Shown here in pieces: positions 1 through 5,445 of a stretch of 5,445 nt of DNA (positions within the stretch are counted from its first letter, which is position 1; each line of letters begins with the position of its first letter). Under the pieces are notes generated by a model. That model was not told the origin of the DNA and did no database searches. It saw nothing but the letters and a program-made list of their open reading frames with translations. A program made the translations under genes and the position numbers. This DNA comes from an uncultured Slackia sp. (GTDB lineage Bacteria > Actinomycetota > Coriobacteriia > Coriobacteriales > Eggerthellaceae). The DNA lies in contig USEZ01000128.1 of NCBI GenBank assembly GCA_900553775.1, forward strand, positions 1 to 5,445. The letters run 5' to 3'.

Positions 1-1
1 C

Positions 2-871
2 CCCGCCGATGTCGTCGAGCCGTTCGCGAGCGCGCATGCCCGCTGCGTCGCGCAGCCCGCGTCCGAGGTCATCACCATGGGCGAGCATCCCGCCCAGGCC
101 GTGCGAAAGAAGAAGGATTCCTCGATCGTGGTAGGCTGCCGCGCCGTCAAAGAAGGCCGCGCCCAGGGCTTTTTCTCGGCGGGTTCCACCGGGGCGTGCC
201 TCGCCGGCGCCACGCTCGGCATCGGACGCATCAAAGGCGTTTCGCGTCCTGCGTTGTGCAGCGTCATCCCTTCTCCGATCGCGCCTGTGGTCATGGCGGA
301 CATCGGGGCGAATGCAGACTGCAAGCCCGAATATCTCGTGCAATTCGCTCAGATGGCCTCCATCTATGCCGAAAAAATCGTCGGAATCGAGCATCCGCGC
401 GTCGCGCTGCTCAATATCGGCGAGGAAGACACCAAAGGCTCGCAGTTCGCCCAGCAGGCGTTCGCGCTCATGAAAGAGGGCGTTTCCGGGTTTGCGGGCA
501 ATGCGGAAGGAAACGACATCATCACGGCGAAATACGACGTCGTGGTGACCGACGGCTTCACGGGCAACGTGGTCCTCAAGACCGTCGAGGGCACCGCCAA
601 GGCGTTGTTTTCGGCCCTGAAAGACGTGATGACCTCGTCGCTGAAAACCAAGCTGGGCGCTTTGGCCGTCAAAAGCGATCTCAAAGAGCTCAAAGACAGC
701 ATCAGCGCCGACACCTACGGCGGCGCTCCGCTGCTCGGCGTGGCGGGCGTGTGCCTGGTAGGGCACGGGTCGAGCAATGCGAAGGCCATCGAGAACGGCG
801 TTCTGGCGTCGGCGAAGATGGTGCGCAGCGACGTCGCGGGCCTTATCGCCGAGGCGGTGGGCGGGCGATGA
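2..871 (+). CDS. plsX: Phosphate acyltransferase PlsX (5' partial)
   Basis: PlsX converts acyl-ACP plus phosphate to acyl-phosphate, the acyl donor for PlsY in the first step of phosphatidic acid synthesis; it is a soluble or peripherally membrane-bound enzyme. The frame is open from the window edge. About 289 residues remain of a family that usually has about 330-340, so some 45 N-terminal residues lie outside. An internal ATG at 77 is not the start, because family sequence (VITMGEHP) continues upstream through it. Family landmarks in order: VRKKKDSS, SAGSTGA, a GRIKGVSRPAL stretch, ADIGANADCKPEYL, LLNIGEEDTKGSQ, FAGNAEGNDI, VVTDGFTGNVVLKT, and C-terminal YGGAPLLGVAGV plus VGHGSS. The usual GNTGA reads GSTGA and GNVEGRD reads GNAEGND, both mild variants. 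The TGA stop (869-871) overlaps the rnc start, so the two are probably translationally coupled. No acpP lies between plsX and rnc, unlike many Bacillota clusters. Identity is secure. Confidence 0.96.
   Translation, partial: PADVVEPFASAHARCVAQPASEVITMGEHPAQAVRKKKDSSIVVGCRAVKEGRAQGFFSAGSTGACLAGATLGIGRIKGVSRPALCSVIPSPIAPVVMADIGANADCKPEYLVQFAQMASIYAEKIVGIEHPRVALLNIGEEDTKGSQFAQQAFALMKEGVSGFAGNAEGNDIITAKYDVVVTDGFTGNVVLKTVEGTAKALFSALKDVMTSSLKTKLGALAVKSDLKELKDSISADTYGGAPLLGVAGVCLVGHGSSNAKAIENGVLASAKMVRSDVAGLIAEAVGGR
851..860 (+). promoter_or_regulatory. Weak Shine-Dalgarno region for rnc inside plsX
   Basis: GAGG (851-854) and GGTGG (856-860) lie within the last plsX codons, 13 and 7 bases before the first rnc ATG. 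Neither is a strong match to the anti-Shine-Dalgarno sequence. With the ATGA overlap, this suggests that ribosomes ending plsX re-initiate on rnc rather than loading independently. This is inference from spacing. Confidence 0.4.
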
Positions 872-1644
872 TGCGCACCGAAGAACAGCAGTCCAAGATC
901 GAAGCGGCCCAAGGCATCATCGGCTACGAATTCTCGCACTCCGATATCCTGCTTGCGGCGATCACGCATCCTTCCGCCACCGAAGGGATGCCGGTCAAAT
1001 TCAGCTACGAGCGTCTCGAATTCCTCGGCGACAGCATCCTGGGCGCCATCGTGGCCAATGCGGCGTTTCACGCCTATCCCGATCTGGACGAAGGAGGGCT
1101 GACGCGCATCAAGGTCGCTCTCGTGTCGGGGGCGAGCCTTTCTGCGGTCGCCGAAAAGCTCGGGTTCGCCGATGCCATCGTATTCGGCTCGTCCGAACGC
1201 GGAACGGGGCGTCGCGGCCTGCATTCCGCGCTCGAAAACGTCTACGAGGCGATCGTGGCCGCCCTGTTCCTCGATGCCGGCATCGAGGGCGCCCAGGCAT
1301 TCGTGAACCGCACGCTCATTCCCCGCATGAGCGTCGACATGGCAAAAGAGCCCGAAAACCCGAAGAGCGCCTTGCAGGAAAAACTTCAGGAAGAAGGCAT
1401 CACGCCCACCTACAAGCTGGTCGAGACTCAAGGCCCGCCGCATGACCGCACGTTCGTCTCCCAGGTGTTCGCCGGCATGAAGGCGCTTGCGAGCGGTATG
1501 GGGCGCACGAAGAAGGAAGCCGAAAGCCAGGCGGCGAAAACGGCGCTCGACGCGCTCGGCTTCTCGAAGGCTTCGAAGGCCGACAAGGCGAAGGCGAAAC
1601 AGGAGAAAAAGCAAGCGCGGGCCGAGAAGAAGAACAAAGGCTAG
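868..1644 (+). CDS. rnc: Ribonuclease III
   Basis: Ribonuclease III is a homodimeric, Mg-dependent endonuclease that cuts double-stranded RNA, processing rRNA precursors and some mRNAs. The 258-residue product has the usual bacterial length. The nuclease domain (about 10-150) contains the signature ERLEFLGD at 48-55, giving catalytic-type acidic residues E48, E51 and D55, then DEGGLTRIK and ENVYEAIVAALFLD. E127 matches the essential E. coli E117, but the position of E. coli D114 is Asn (N124). A double-stranded RNA-binding domain (about 164-230) shows the ALQEKLQ, QGPPHDRTF and GRTKKEAESQAA motifs. A tail at 233-258 is rich in Lys and Ala (11 of 26 residues basic) and looks disordered, perhaps adding RNA affinity. 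Two tandem ATGs (868, 871) are possible starts. The first gives an ATGA overlap with plsX and a slightly better ribosome-binding spacing; the choice changes one residue. smc starts three bases after the stop. Confidence 0.96.
   Translation: MMRTEEQQSKIEAAQGIIGYEFSHSDILLAAITHPSATEGMPVKFSYERLEFLGDSILGAIVANAAFHAYPDLDEGGLTRIKVALVSGASLSAVAEKLGFADAIVFGSSERGTGRRGLHSALENVYEAIVAALFLDAGIEGAQAFVNRTLIPRMSVDMAKEPENPKSALQEKLQEEGITPTYKLVETQGPPHDRTFVSQVFAGMKALASGMGRTKKEAESQAAKTALDALGFSKASKADKAKAKQEKKQARAEKKNKG
1636..1640 (+). promoter_or_regulatory. Shine-Dalgarno site for smc inside rnc
   Basis: AAAGG lies 7 bases upstream of the smc ATG at 1648 and within the last three rnc codons. It supports that ATG as the start and ties smc translation to the end of rnc. 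There is no room for a separate promoter in the 3-base gap. Confidence 0.65.
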
Positions 1645-1647
1645 CCT

Positions 1648-4600
1648 ATGCATCTCAAGTCGCTCGTCCTCAAGGGATTCAAATCGTTTGCGGACCGCAC
1701 GGCCATCACGCTCGAACCGGGCATCACGGCCATCGTGGGGCCGAACGGTTCGGGAAAATCGAATATCTCCGATGCGGTTTTATGGGTCCTCGGCGAGCGC
1801 AATGCGAAGAATTTGCGCGGGCAGGCTATGGAAGACGTCATTTTCGCCGGATCGTCGGCTCGCCGCGGCGTGGGCCTGGCCGAGGTAGACCTGGTGCTCG
1901 ACAACGCCGATATGACCCTGCCGGTCGATTATTCCGAAGTGTCTCTCACGCGTCGGATGTATCGCAGCGGCGAAAGCGAATACCTTATAAACGGCGCGCC
2001 TGCCCGACGCCTTGATTTCATGGATATCCTGCACGACACGGGCTTGGGGACGGGCGTCCATTCGGTCATTGGCCAGGGAAACCTCGATGCCATCCTGGCA
2101 AGCAGCCCGCAGGAGCGTTGCGCCTTGGTCGAAGAGGCGGCGGGCGTGCTCAAACATAAGCAGAGAAAGCAGCGCTCCGCCCGCAAGATCGCAGCCATGG
2201 ACGAGCATCTCGCGCGCGTCAAAGACGTGGCCGCCGAAGTGGAACGCCAGCTCAAGCCGCTCGCCCGCAAAGCCGCCCGCGCCGAGGCGCATCGCGCGCT
2301 TGCGGCCGAGCTCGAAGCCGTCGAGCTCGCTCTCGCCGTCGACGACGTGCGCGCGCTGCAAAAACGCTGGGAGGCGGCGGAGTCTTGCGAGAAGAAGGCC
2401 TGCGCCGCGATAGAGGCCGCGCAGCTTCACCTCGACGAAGTCGCGCGCGCGTCGCAGGATATCCAGGCGCTTTTCCAGAGGCAGAGCCTCGATGCAAGCG
2501 AGGCCGCGCAGCGGATCGCCCGTCTGCACATGCTGGTCGAGCGGTTCGAATCGGCGAACATGCTTCTTGCGGAGAAGGCGCGCGGCATCGAGGCGCGCGT
2601 ATCCGCCGCGCGCGAAACGCTTTCCGGCAGCGCGCGGCGTATCGAGCGCTGCGATGCTGAGATGGCGGCCTTGCAGGAGAAAATCGACGTCGAACGCGCC
2701 CGCCGCGACGAAGCCGGCGCGGCGCTCGACGAGCTTTCCGCCCTCTGCGACGCTGCGGCTTGCCGATGCGCGGCGGCCGACGCGCGCCTTTCCGAGGCCA
2801 GGTCGCTTTCCCGACAGGCGCAACAGGACGCCGACGCTGCGGCGGCCGATCGCTCGGCGTTGCAGGAAGGCCTTTCGCGGCATATGTCGGCCGAAAGCGT
2901 TTGCGAGTCGAAACGCGCGGCCGCCGCCGCGGAGCTGGGGGAGGCGCGCGACGAGCTCGCCCGCTGTGATCGCTCTCTGGAATGCGACGAGGCCCGCCTG
3001 GAGGAGCTTGCCGAGCGCAAGCGCATCGCGCACGAGGCGCTCGATGCCGTTTTAAACGACGTGGATGAGGCGCGCGCGCAGGCGGATGCGGCGCGGCGCG
3101 CCGTGGCGGATGTCGAAAGCCGCATCGCTGCCCTCGCAGCCCTCGATCGGGCTTCTCGCGAAGAGAACGAGGCGGCGGCCTGGGTGTTTTCCCACGCGAA
3201 AGACCTCGACGCTTCGGGCGCCTGCGCGGCATCGCTGATTAAGGCGCCGCGCGAGCTCGAGCGGCTTGTCGAATTCCTTCTTGCCGACGATGCGGACGCA
3301 TGGTGCGCGACCGACGCCGATCGCGCGGCCGATATCGCTTCGGCGCTGTTCGATTCCGGGGCGGCCGGCTCGGCAAGCATCATTTTCGAAGACGACGGTT
3401 CTCGCGCACCGCGTTTTGCGTGCGAGAACCGCCTAATCGAACGCCTGGAATACCCCGATGCCATGGCGTCCGCCCTGGAGGCGTTGATCGGCGACGTGGT
3501 GCTGGTCGATACTTTCGCCGAGGCGATCGCGCGCGCGAAAGACGGCGATGCCCGCCTGCGCTATGTCTCCGAAGACGGTGTCGTCGTCCGTCCCGGCGCG
3601 AAGATCGCAATGGGGCGCATCTGCGATGTCGGCGACGGCGCGCTTGCCCGCGAACGAGAGCTGGGGGAGTCGAGAAGCGCGCTTGCCGAGGCGCGCGAGG
3701 CGCAGGTTGCCGCCGAGGCGCGCTGCCGCCTTCTTGACGCCGACCTCGAATCTAGGCGCGCGGCGAGCCTCGAAGCCTCGAAAGTCCACGCCGAACATGC
3801 GGGCGCGACGGAAAGCCTTCGGTCGCGGCGCGGCAAGCTTGTCCGGCGCATCGAGGCTCTCGAAGCGGCGCTTGCGTCGTGCGAGTCGGAATCGGCCGCT
3901 GCGAAACGGGCGATCGCCGAGGCGCGAAACCGCGCGGAAGTCCTCGATGCGCGCATCGAGGACTTCCGTCTCGCTCGTGCGCAGGCCGAGGAGCTAATGG
4001 CGCAGGCGTCGCGCGAGCGAGACGATGCCCGTCTCGAAGAACAGGATTGCGCGGGTCGGCGCGCCGAGGCGAAGTTGAAGCATGCGACCGCCGCGGAGCG
4101 TCTTCGTTCGCTTGAACGCGAGTATCGAGCGCGCCGTGCCGAGCGCGAACGTGCCGAGCGCGCTTCTGCGCGCGCGACATCCGACGTGCGCTCCCTCGAA
4201 GCCGCCGCAGGGCGCATCGTTCATTTGGGCGAAGCGCTTGATTCGTTGAAGGTTTCGGCGGATATGCGCGCGCAGGCCCAGGCGCAAGGGCAGAAACGCG
4301 CGCAGCACGCCGTCGCCGAGCTTTCGTCGGCGATGGGGCGTTCGCGTCGCGACGCGGCGGAAGCGCAGGAGCGTCTCGACGCCGCAAAGGCGGCCCTGGG
4401 GGAGGCGAGGGTCGAAAAGGGCAAGGTCGAGGTGCAGGTGGAATCGGCTGTCGCCTCGATCGTGGAAGGGCATGGGATTTCGCTCGAATCGGCCCTTGAA
4501 ACGCCCGCGACCGAAGACCGCGCCGCCGCCGAAGAGCAGGCGGCAGGTCTGCGCCGCCGCCTGCGCGCCATCGGCGCGATCGATTCGTCGGCCGCCGCCG

Positions 4601-5187
4601 AGTACGCCGCGATGAAGGAGCGCTACGATTTTCTTGCCGGGCAAATCGAAGATGTCGAAGCCGCCAGACGCGCGCTTAAACGCATCGTCTCGGCGATCGA
4701 TGCGCGTATGAAGGAGCGTTTCGACGATGCCTTCGCACGCGTCGACGGGAATTTCCGCTCGATATTCGCCCAGCTGTTCCCGGGCGGTTCGGGGTGGCTT
4801 TCGCTTGTCGAGCTCGACGACGAGGGGGCTCTCGGCATGGAGGTGCACGCGCAGCCGCGCGGCAAGCGCATCTCCAAGATGACCCTGATGAGCGGCGGCG
4901 AGAAATCGCTCGTCGCCATCGCGCTTCTGTTCGCGGTCTACGGCATCCGTCGCACGCCGTTTTACATCCTCGACGAGGTGGAAGCGGCGCTCGACGACAG
5001 CAACCTGCGCCGCTTGCTCGCCTATCTCGAAACCTTGCGCGGCACGACGCAGCTCATCATGATCACGCACCAACGAAGGACGATGGAGATGGCCGACGTG
5101 CTTTACGGCATATCCATGCAGGCCGACGGCGTGACCAAGGCGGTTTCGCAGAGGCTCGACCGCGCGTCCGGGCGCCCGGCGCGGTAA
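1648..5187 (+). CDS. smc: Chromosome partition/condensation ATPase SMC
   Basis: SMC dimers, with ScpA/ScpB (not in this window), form the bacterial condensin ring that organises and segregates the nucleoid. The 1179 residues match the usual length of about 1150-1200. The N-terminal head (1 to about 165) has Walker A GPNGSGKS (31-38), an LRG arginine-finger segment (R57), and Q-loop GQG (Q143) followed by QERCALVEEAAGV. An alanine-rich coiled coil follows (about 165-505), then the hinge (about 510-660), the returning coil (about 665-1025) and the C-terminal head. That head shows NFRSIFAQLFPGG (1035-1047), ABC signature LMSGGEKSL (1080-1088), Walker B YILDEVEAALDD (1106-1117; D1109, E1110) and H-loop ITHQ (H1141). 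All ATPase residues are present. The DEVEAALDD form is typical of Actinomycetota. Oddities: hinge glycine motif reduced (GA-x3-MG at 650-656), 17 cysteines including C367/C372/C374, and a perfect 34-bp palindrome at codons 763-774. The start is fixed by MHLKSLVLKGFKSF, the family's usual N-terminus. Confidence 0.98.
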   Translation: MHLKSLVLKGFKSFADRTAITLEPGITAIVGPNGSGKSNISDAVLWVLGERNAKNLRGQAMEDVIFAGSSARRGVGLAEVDLVLDNADMTLPVDYSEVSLTRRMYRSGESEYLINGAPARRLDFMDILHDTGLGTGVHSVIGQGNLDAILASSPQERCALVEEAAGVLKHKQRKQRSARKIAAMDEHLARVKDVAAEVERQLKPLARKAARAEAHRALAAELEAVELALAVDDVRALQKRWEAAESCEKKACAAIEAAQLHLDEVARASQDIQALFQRQSLDASEAAQRIARLHMLVERFESANMLLAEKARGIEARVSAARETLSGSARRIERCDAEMAALQEKIDVERARRDEAGAALDELSALCDAAACRCAAADARLSEARSLSRQAQQDADAAAADRSALQEGLSRHMSAESVCESKRAAAAAELGEARDELARCDRSLECDEARLEELAERKRIAHEALDAVLNDVDEARAQADAARRAVADVESRIAALAALDRASREENEAAAWVFSHAKDLDASGACAASLIKAPRELERLVEFLLADDADAWCATDADRAADIASALFDSGAAGSASIIFEDDGSRAPRFACENRLIERLEYPDAMASALEALIGDVVLVDTFAEAIARAKDGDARLRYVSEDGVVVRPGAKIAMGRICDVGDGALARERELGESRSALAEAREAQVAAEARCRLLDADLESRRAASLEASKVHAEHAGATESLRSRRGKLVRRIEALEAALASCESESAAAKRAIAEARNRAEVLDARIEDFRLARAQAEELMAQASRERDDARLEEQDCAGRRAEAKLKHATAAERLRSLEREYRARRAERERAERASARATSDVRSLEAAAGRIVHLGEALDSLKVSADMRAQAQAQGQKRAQHAVAELSSAMGRSRRDAAEAQERLDAAKAALGEARVEKGKVEVQVESAVASIVEGHGISLESALETPATEDRAAAEEQAAGLRRRLRAIGAIDSSAAAEYAAMKERYDFLAGQIEDVEAARRALKRIVSAIDARMKERFDDAFARVDGNFRSIFAQLFPGGSGWLSLVELDDEGALGMEVHAQPRGKRISKMTLMSGGEKSLVAIALLFAVYGIRRTPFYILDEVEAALDDSNLRRLLAYLETLRGTTQLIMITHQRRTMEMADVLYGISMQADGVTKAVSQRLDRASGRPAR
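3935..3968. repeat. Perfect 34-bp palindrome within smc
   Basis: Every base from 3935 to 3951 pairs with its mirror in 3952-3968 (left half CGGAAGTCCTCGATGCG), with no mismatch and no spacer. The axis lies between codons 768 (GCG) and 769 (CGC), so each codon is the reverse complement of its mirror partner: GCG/CGC, GAT/ATC, CTC/GAG, GTC/GAC, GAA/TTC. The segment encodes part of the second coiled coil (A763 to R774) and leaves the frame intact. As RNA it could fold into a 15-bp stem with a CGCG loop; as DNA it could form a cruciform or bind a dimeric protein. No T-run follows, so it is not an intrinsic terminator, and it does not resemble parS. Its existence is certain; any function is unknown. 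Confidence 0.95.
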
Positions 5188-5206
5188 GGAGCCCGCGGCC
5201 GCGCCG
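5177..5206 (+). other. GC-only stem-loop spanning the smc stop codon
   Basis: CGGCGCGG (5177-5184) can pair with CCGCGCCG (5199-5206) around a 14-base loop that begins with the smc TAA. No U-tract follows, so it is not a canonical Rho-independent terminator. It may protect the 3' end of the message or attenuate read-through into ftsY, but in sequence this GC-rich an 8-bp arm may be chance. Confidence 0.3.
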
Positions 5207-5214
5207 TCCGGTTG

Positions 5215-5227
5215 CGCTATCATAGCG
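5215..5227 (+). promoter_or_regulatory. Candidate -10 box within a 13-base palindrome upstream of ftsY
   Basis: CGCTAT-C-ATAGCG is a perfect inverted repeat with a one-base centre. Inside it, TATCAT (5218-5223) matches the sigma-70-type -10 consensus TATAAT at five of six positions. No recognisable -35 hexamer lies 16-18 bases upstream, where the sequence is nearly all G and C. If it is a promoter, transcription would start near 5230, just before an ATG at 5232. It could instead be an operator, or chance. Confidence 0.3.
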
Positions 5228-5257
5228 GCGCATGACGCGTTTTGTTTTCACGGTTCG

Positions 5258-5264
5258 AAAGGAG
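5258..5264 (+). promoter_or_regulatory. Strong Shine-Dalgarno site for ftsY
   Basis: AAAGGAG ends 6 bases before the ATG at 5271. It is the strongest ribosome binding site in the window and decides the ftsY start in favour of 5271 over the in-frame ATG at 5232, which has no comparable site. Confidence 0.85.
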
Positions 5265-5270
5265 CCTTGC

Positions 5271-5445
5271 ATGGGATTTTTCAGCCGCATAAGCGAGGGC
5301 CTCGCGCGTTCGCGCGAGAAGTTCACCGAGCAGATGAACGTGCTGCTCGACCGCGGTCCCGATCTTGACGAAGAGTTCTGGGACGGTCTGGAAGAGACGC
5401 TGATCCTGGCCGATATCGGCGGCGCGGCGGCAAGCGACATCGTCG
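5271..5445 (+). CDS. ftsY: Signal recognition particle receptor FtsY (3' partial)
   Basis: FtsY is the SRP receptor GTPase that docks ribosome-SRP complexes at the membrane for co-translational insertion of membrane proteins. Only 58 codons are present, covering the start of the N domain; the GTPase (G) domain lies beyond the window. The N-terminus MGFFSRISEGLARSREKF is the amphipathic, basic membrane-targeting helix usual in short FtsY proteins that lack the long acidic A domain of E. coli. It is followed by DEEFWDGLEETLILADIGG, the N-domain helix motif of FtsY/Ffh GTPases. The ATG at 5271 is chosen because of AAAGGAG six bases upstream and because it gives the usual MGFFSR start. An in-frame ATG at 5232 would add 13 residues (MTRFVFTVRKEPC) with no family support. 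Position after smc is a widely conserved order. Ffh itself could share the N-domain pattern, but the MGFF targeting helix and context favour FtsY. Confidence 0.9.
   Translation, partial: MGFFSRISEGLARSREKFTEQMNVLLDRGPDLDEEFWDGLEETLILADIGGAAASDIV

Larger units (their letters stand above)
5188..5270 (+). other. smc-ftsY intergenic region (83 bases)
   Basis: This is the only real gap in the window. Its first half is extremely GC-rich and contains the right arm of the stem-loop over the smc stop. Its second half is more AT-rich (TATCAT near 5218, TTTTGTTTTC near 5240-5249) and contains an in-frame upstream ATG (5232) and the ftsY ribosome binding site. The drop in GC and the spacing, compared with the tight plsX-rnc-smc junctions, suggest that ftsY has its own promoter or a regulated read-through. 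I see no RNA gene here. Confidence 0.6.

Noticed and set aside
196..867. Upstream in-frame extension of rnc through the plsX region, which would give a 482-residue protein.
   Set aside because: The extension is an Arg/His-rich out-of-frame reading of plsX. RNase III family sequence begins just after 868, where the ATGA overlap also occurs.
2307..2329. CGAGCTCGA / TCGAGCTCG hairpin with a 5-base loop in smc.
   Set aside because: Nine-base arms are about chance level for the window, and the sequence is made of Glu-Leu and Leu-Glu codons typical of coiled coils.
2604..2639. CGCCGCGCGC / GCGCGCGGCG inverted repeat in smc.
   Set aside because: It is low-complexity GC alternation inside Ala/Arg codons; arms of this length are expected by chance at this composition.
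4536..4564. GCAGGCGGC / GCCGCCTGC inverted repeat in smc.
   Set aside because: Short arms, chance-level expectation, and no T-run or other context to suggest function.
5186..5191. AAGGAG, a strong Shine-Dalgarno match at the smc stop codon.
   Set aside because: No ATG, GTG or TTG lies within a usable distance; the nearest, TTG at 5212, is about 20 bases away and its frame stops after seven codons.
715..5223. Several long open antisense frames (for example 1780-3033, 2427-3464 and 3994-5223 on the minus strand).
   Set aside because: They lie opposite well-supported rnc and smc genes, encode Arg/Ala/Ser-rich strings without recognisable motifs, and are what high-GC codon usage produces by chance.
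1..5445. Possible mobile element, CRISPR array, tRNA or toxin-antitoxin pair.
   Set aside because: No terminal repeats, spaced direct repeats, transposase motifs or RNA gene folds were seen; the window is almost completely filled by four conserved housekeeping genes.

Overview
The window is a compact, GC-rich (roughly two-thirds G+C by eye), single-strand housekeeping cluster in the order plsX (5' end cut off), rnc, smc, ftsY (3' end cut off). The SMC ATPase head carries the DEVEAALDD form of Walker B and an ITHQ-type H-loop, both familiar from Actinomycetota. There is no mutM between rnc and smc, and plsX directly abuts rnc. Together with the high GC and a cysteine-rich SMC, this suggests an anaerobic high-GC actinobacterium such as the Coriobacteriia/Eggerthellaceae. 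That assignment is inference from protein style and gene order, not a database match.

Layout: bases 2-871 encode most of PlsX, the phosphate acyltransferase that starts phospholipid synthesis. Its stop codon overlaps the start of rnc (868-1644, ribonuclease III) in an ATGA junction. Three bases after the rnc stop begins smc (1648-5187), a full-length 1179-residue chromosome condensation ATPase whose Shine-Dalgarno sequence lies inside the last codons of rnc. These three genes look like one translationally coupled transcript. An 83-base gap (5188-5270) then separates smc from ftsY, the signal recognition particle receptor, of which only the first 58 codons are present. The gap holds a GC-rich stem-loop over the smc stop, a TATCAT box inside a small palindrome, a second in-frame ATG, and a strong ribosome binding site for ftsY.

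The genes serve general growth functions (membrane lipid, RNA processing, chromosome organisation, membrane protein targeting). I see no accessory, mobile, defence or CRISPR element, and no novel multi-gene system. The most unusual items are: a perfect 34-bp palindrome inside the smc coding sequence (3935-3968), far longer than chance predicts and placed so that its axis falls exactly between two codons; an asparagine in RNase III where the family normally has a metal-binding aspartate; and an SMC hinge in which two of the four usual motif glycines are replaced.
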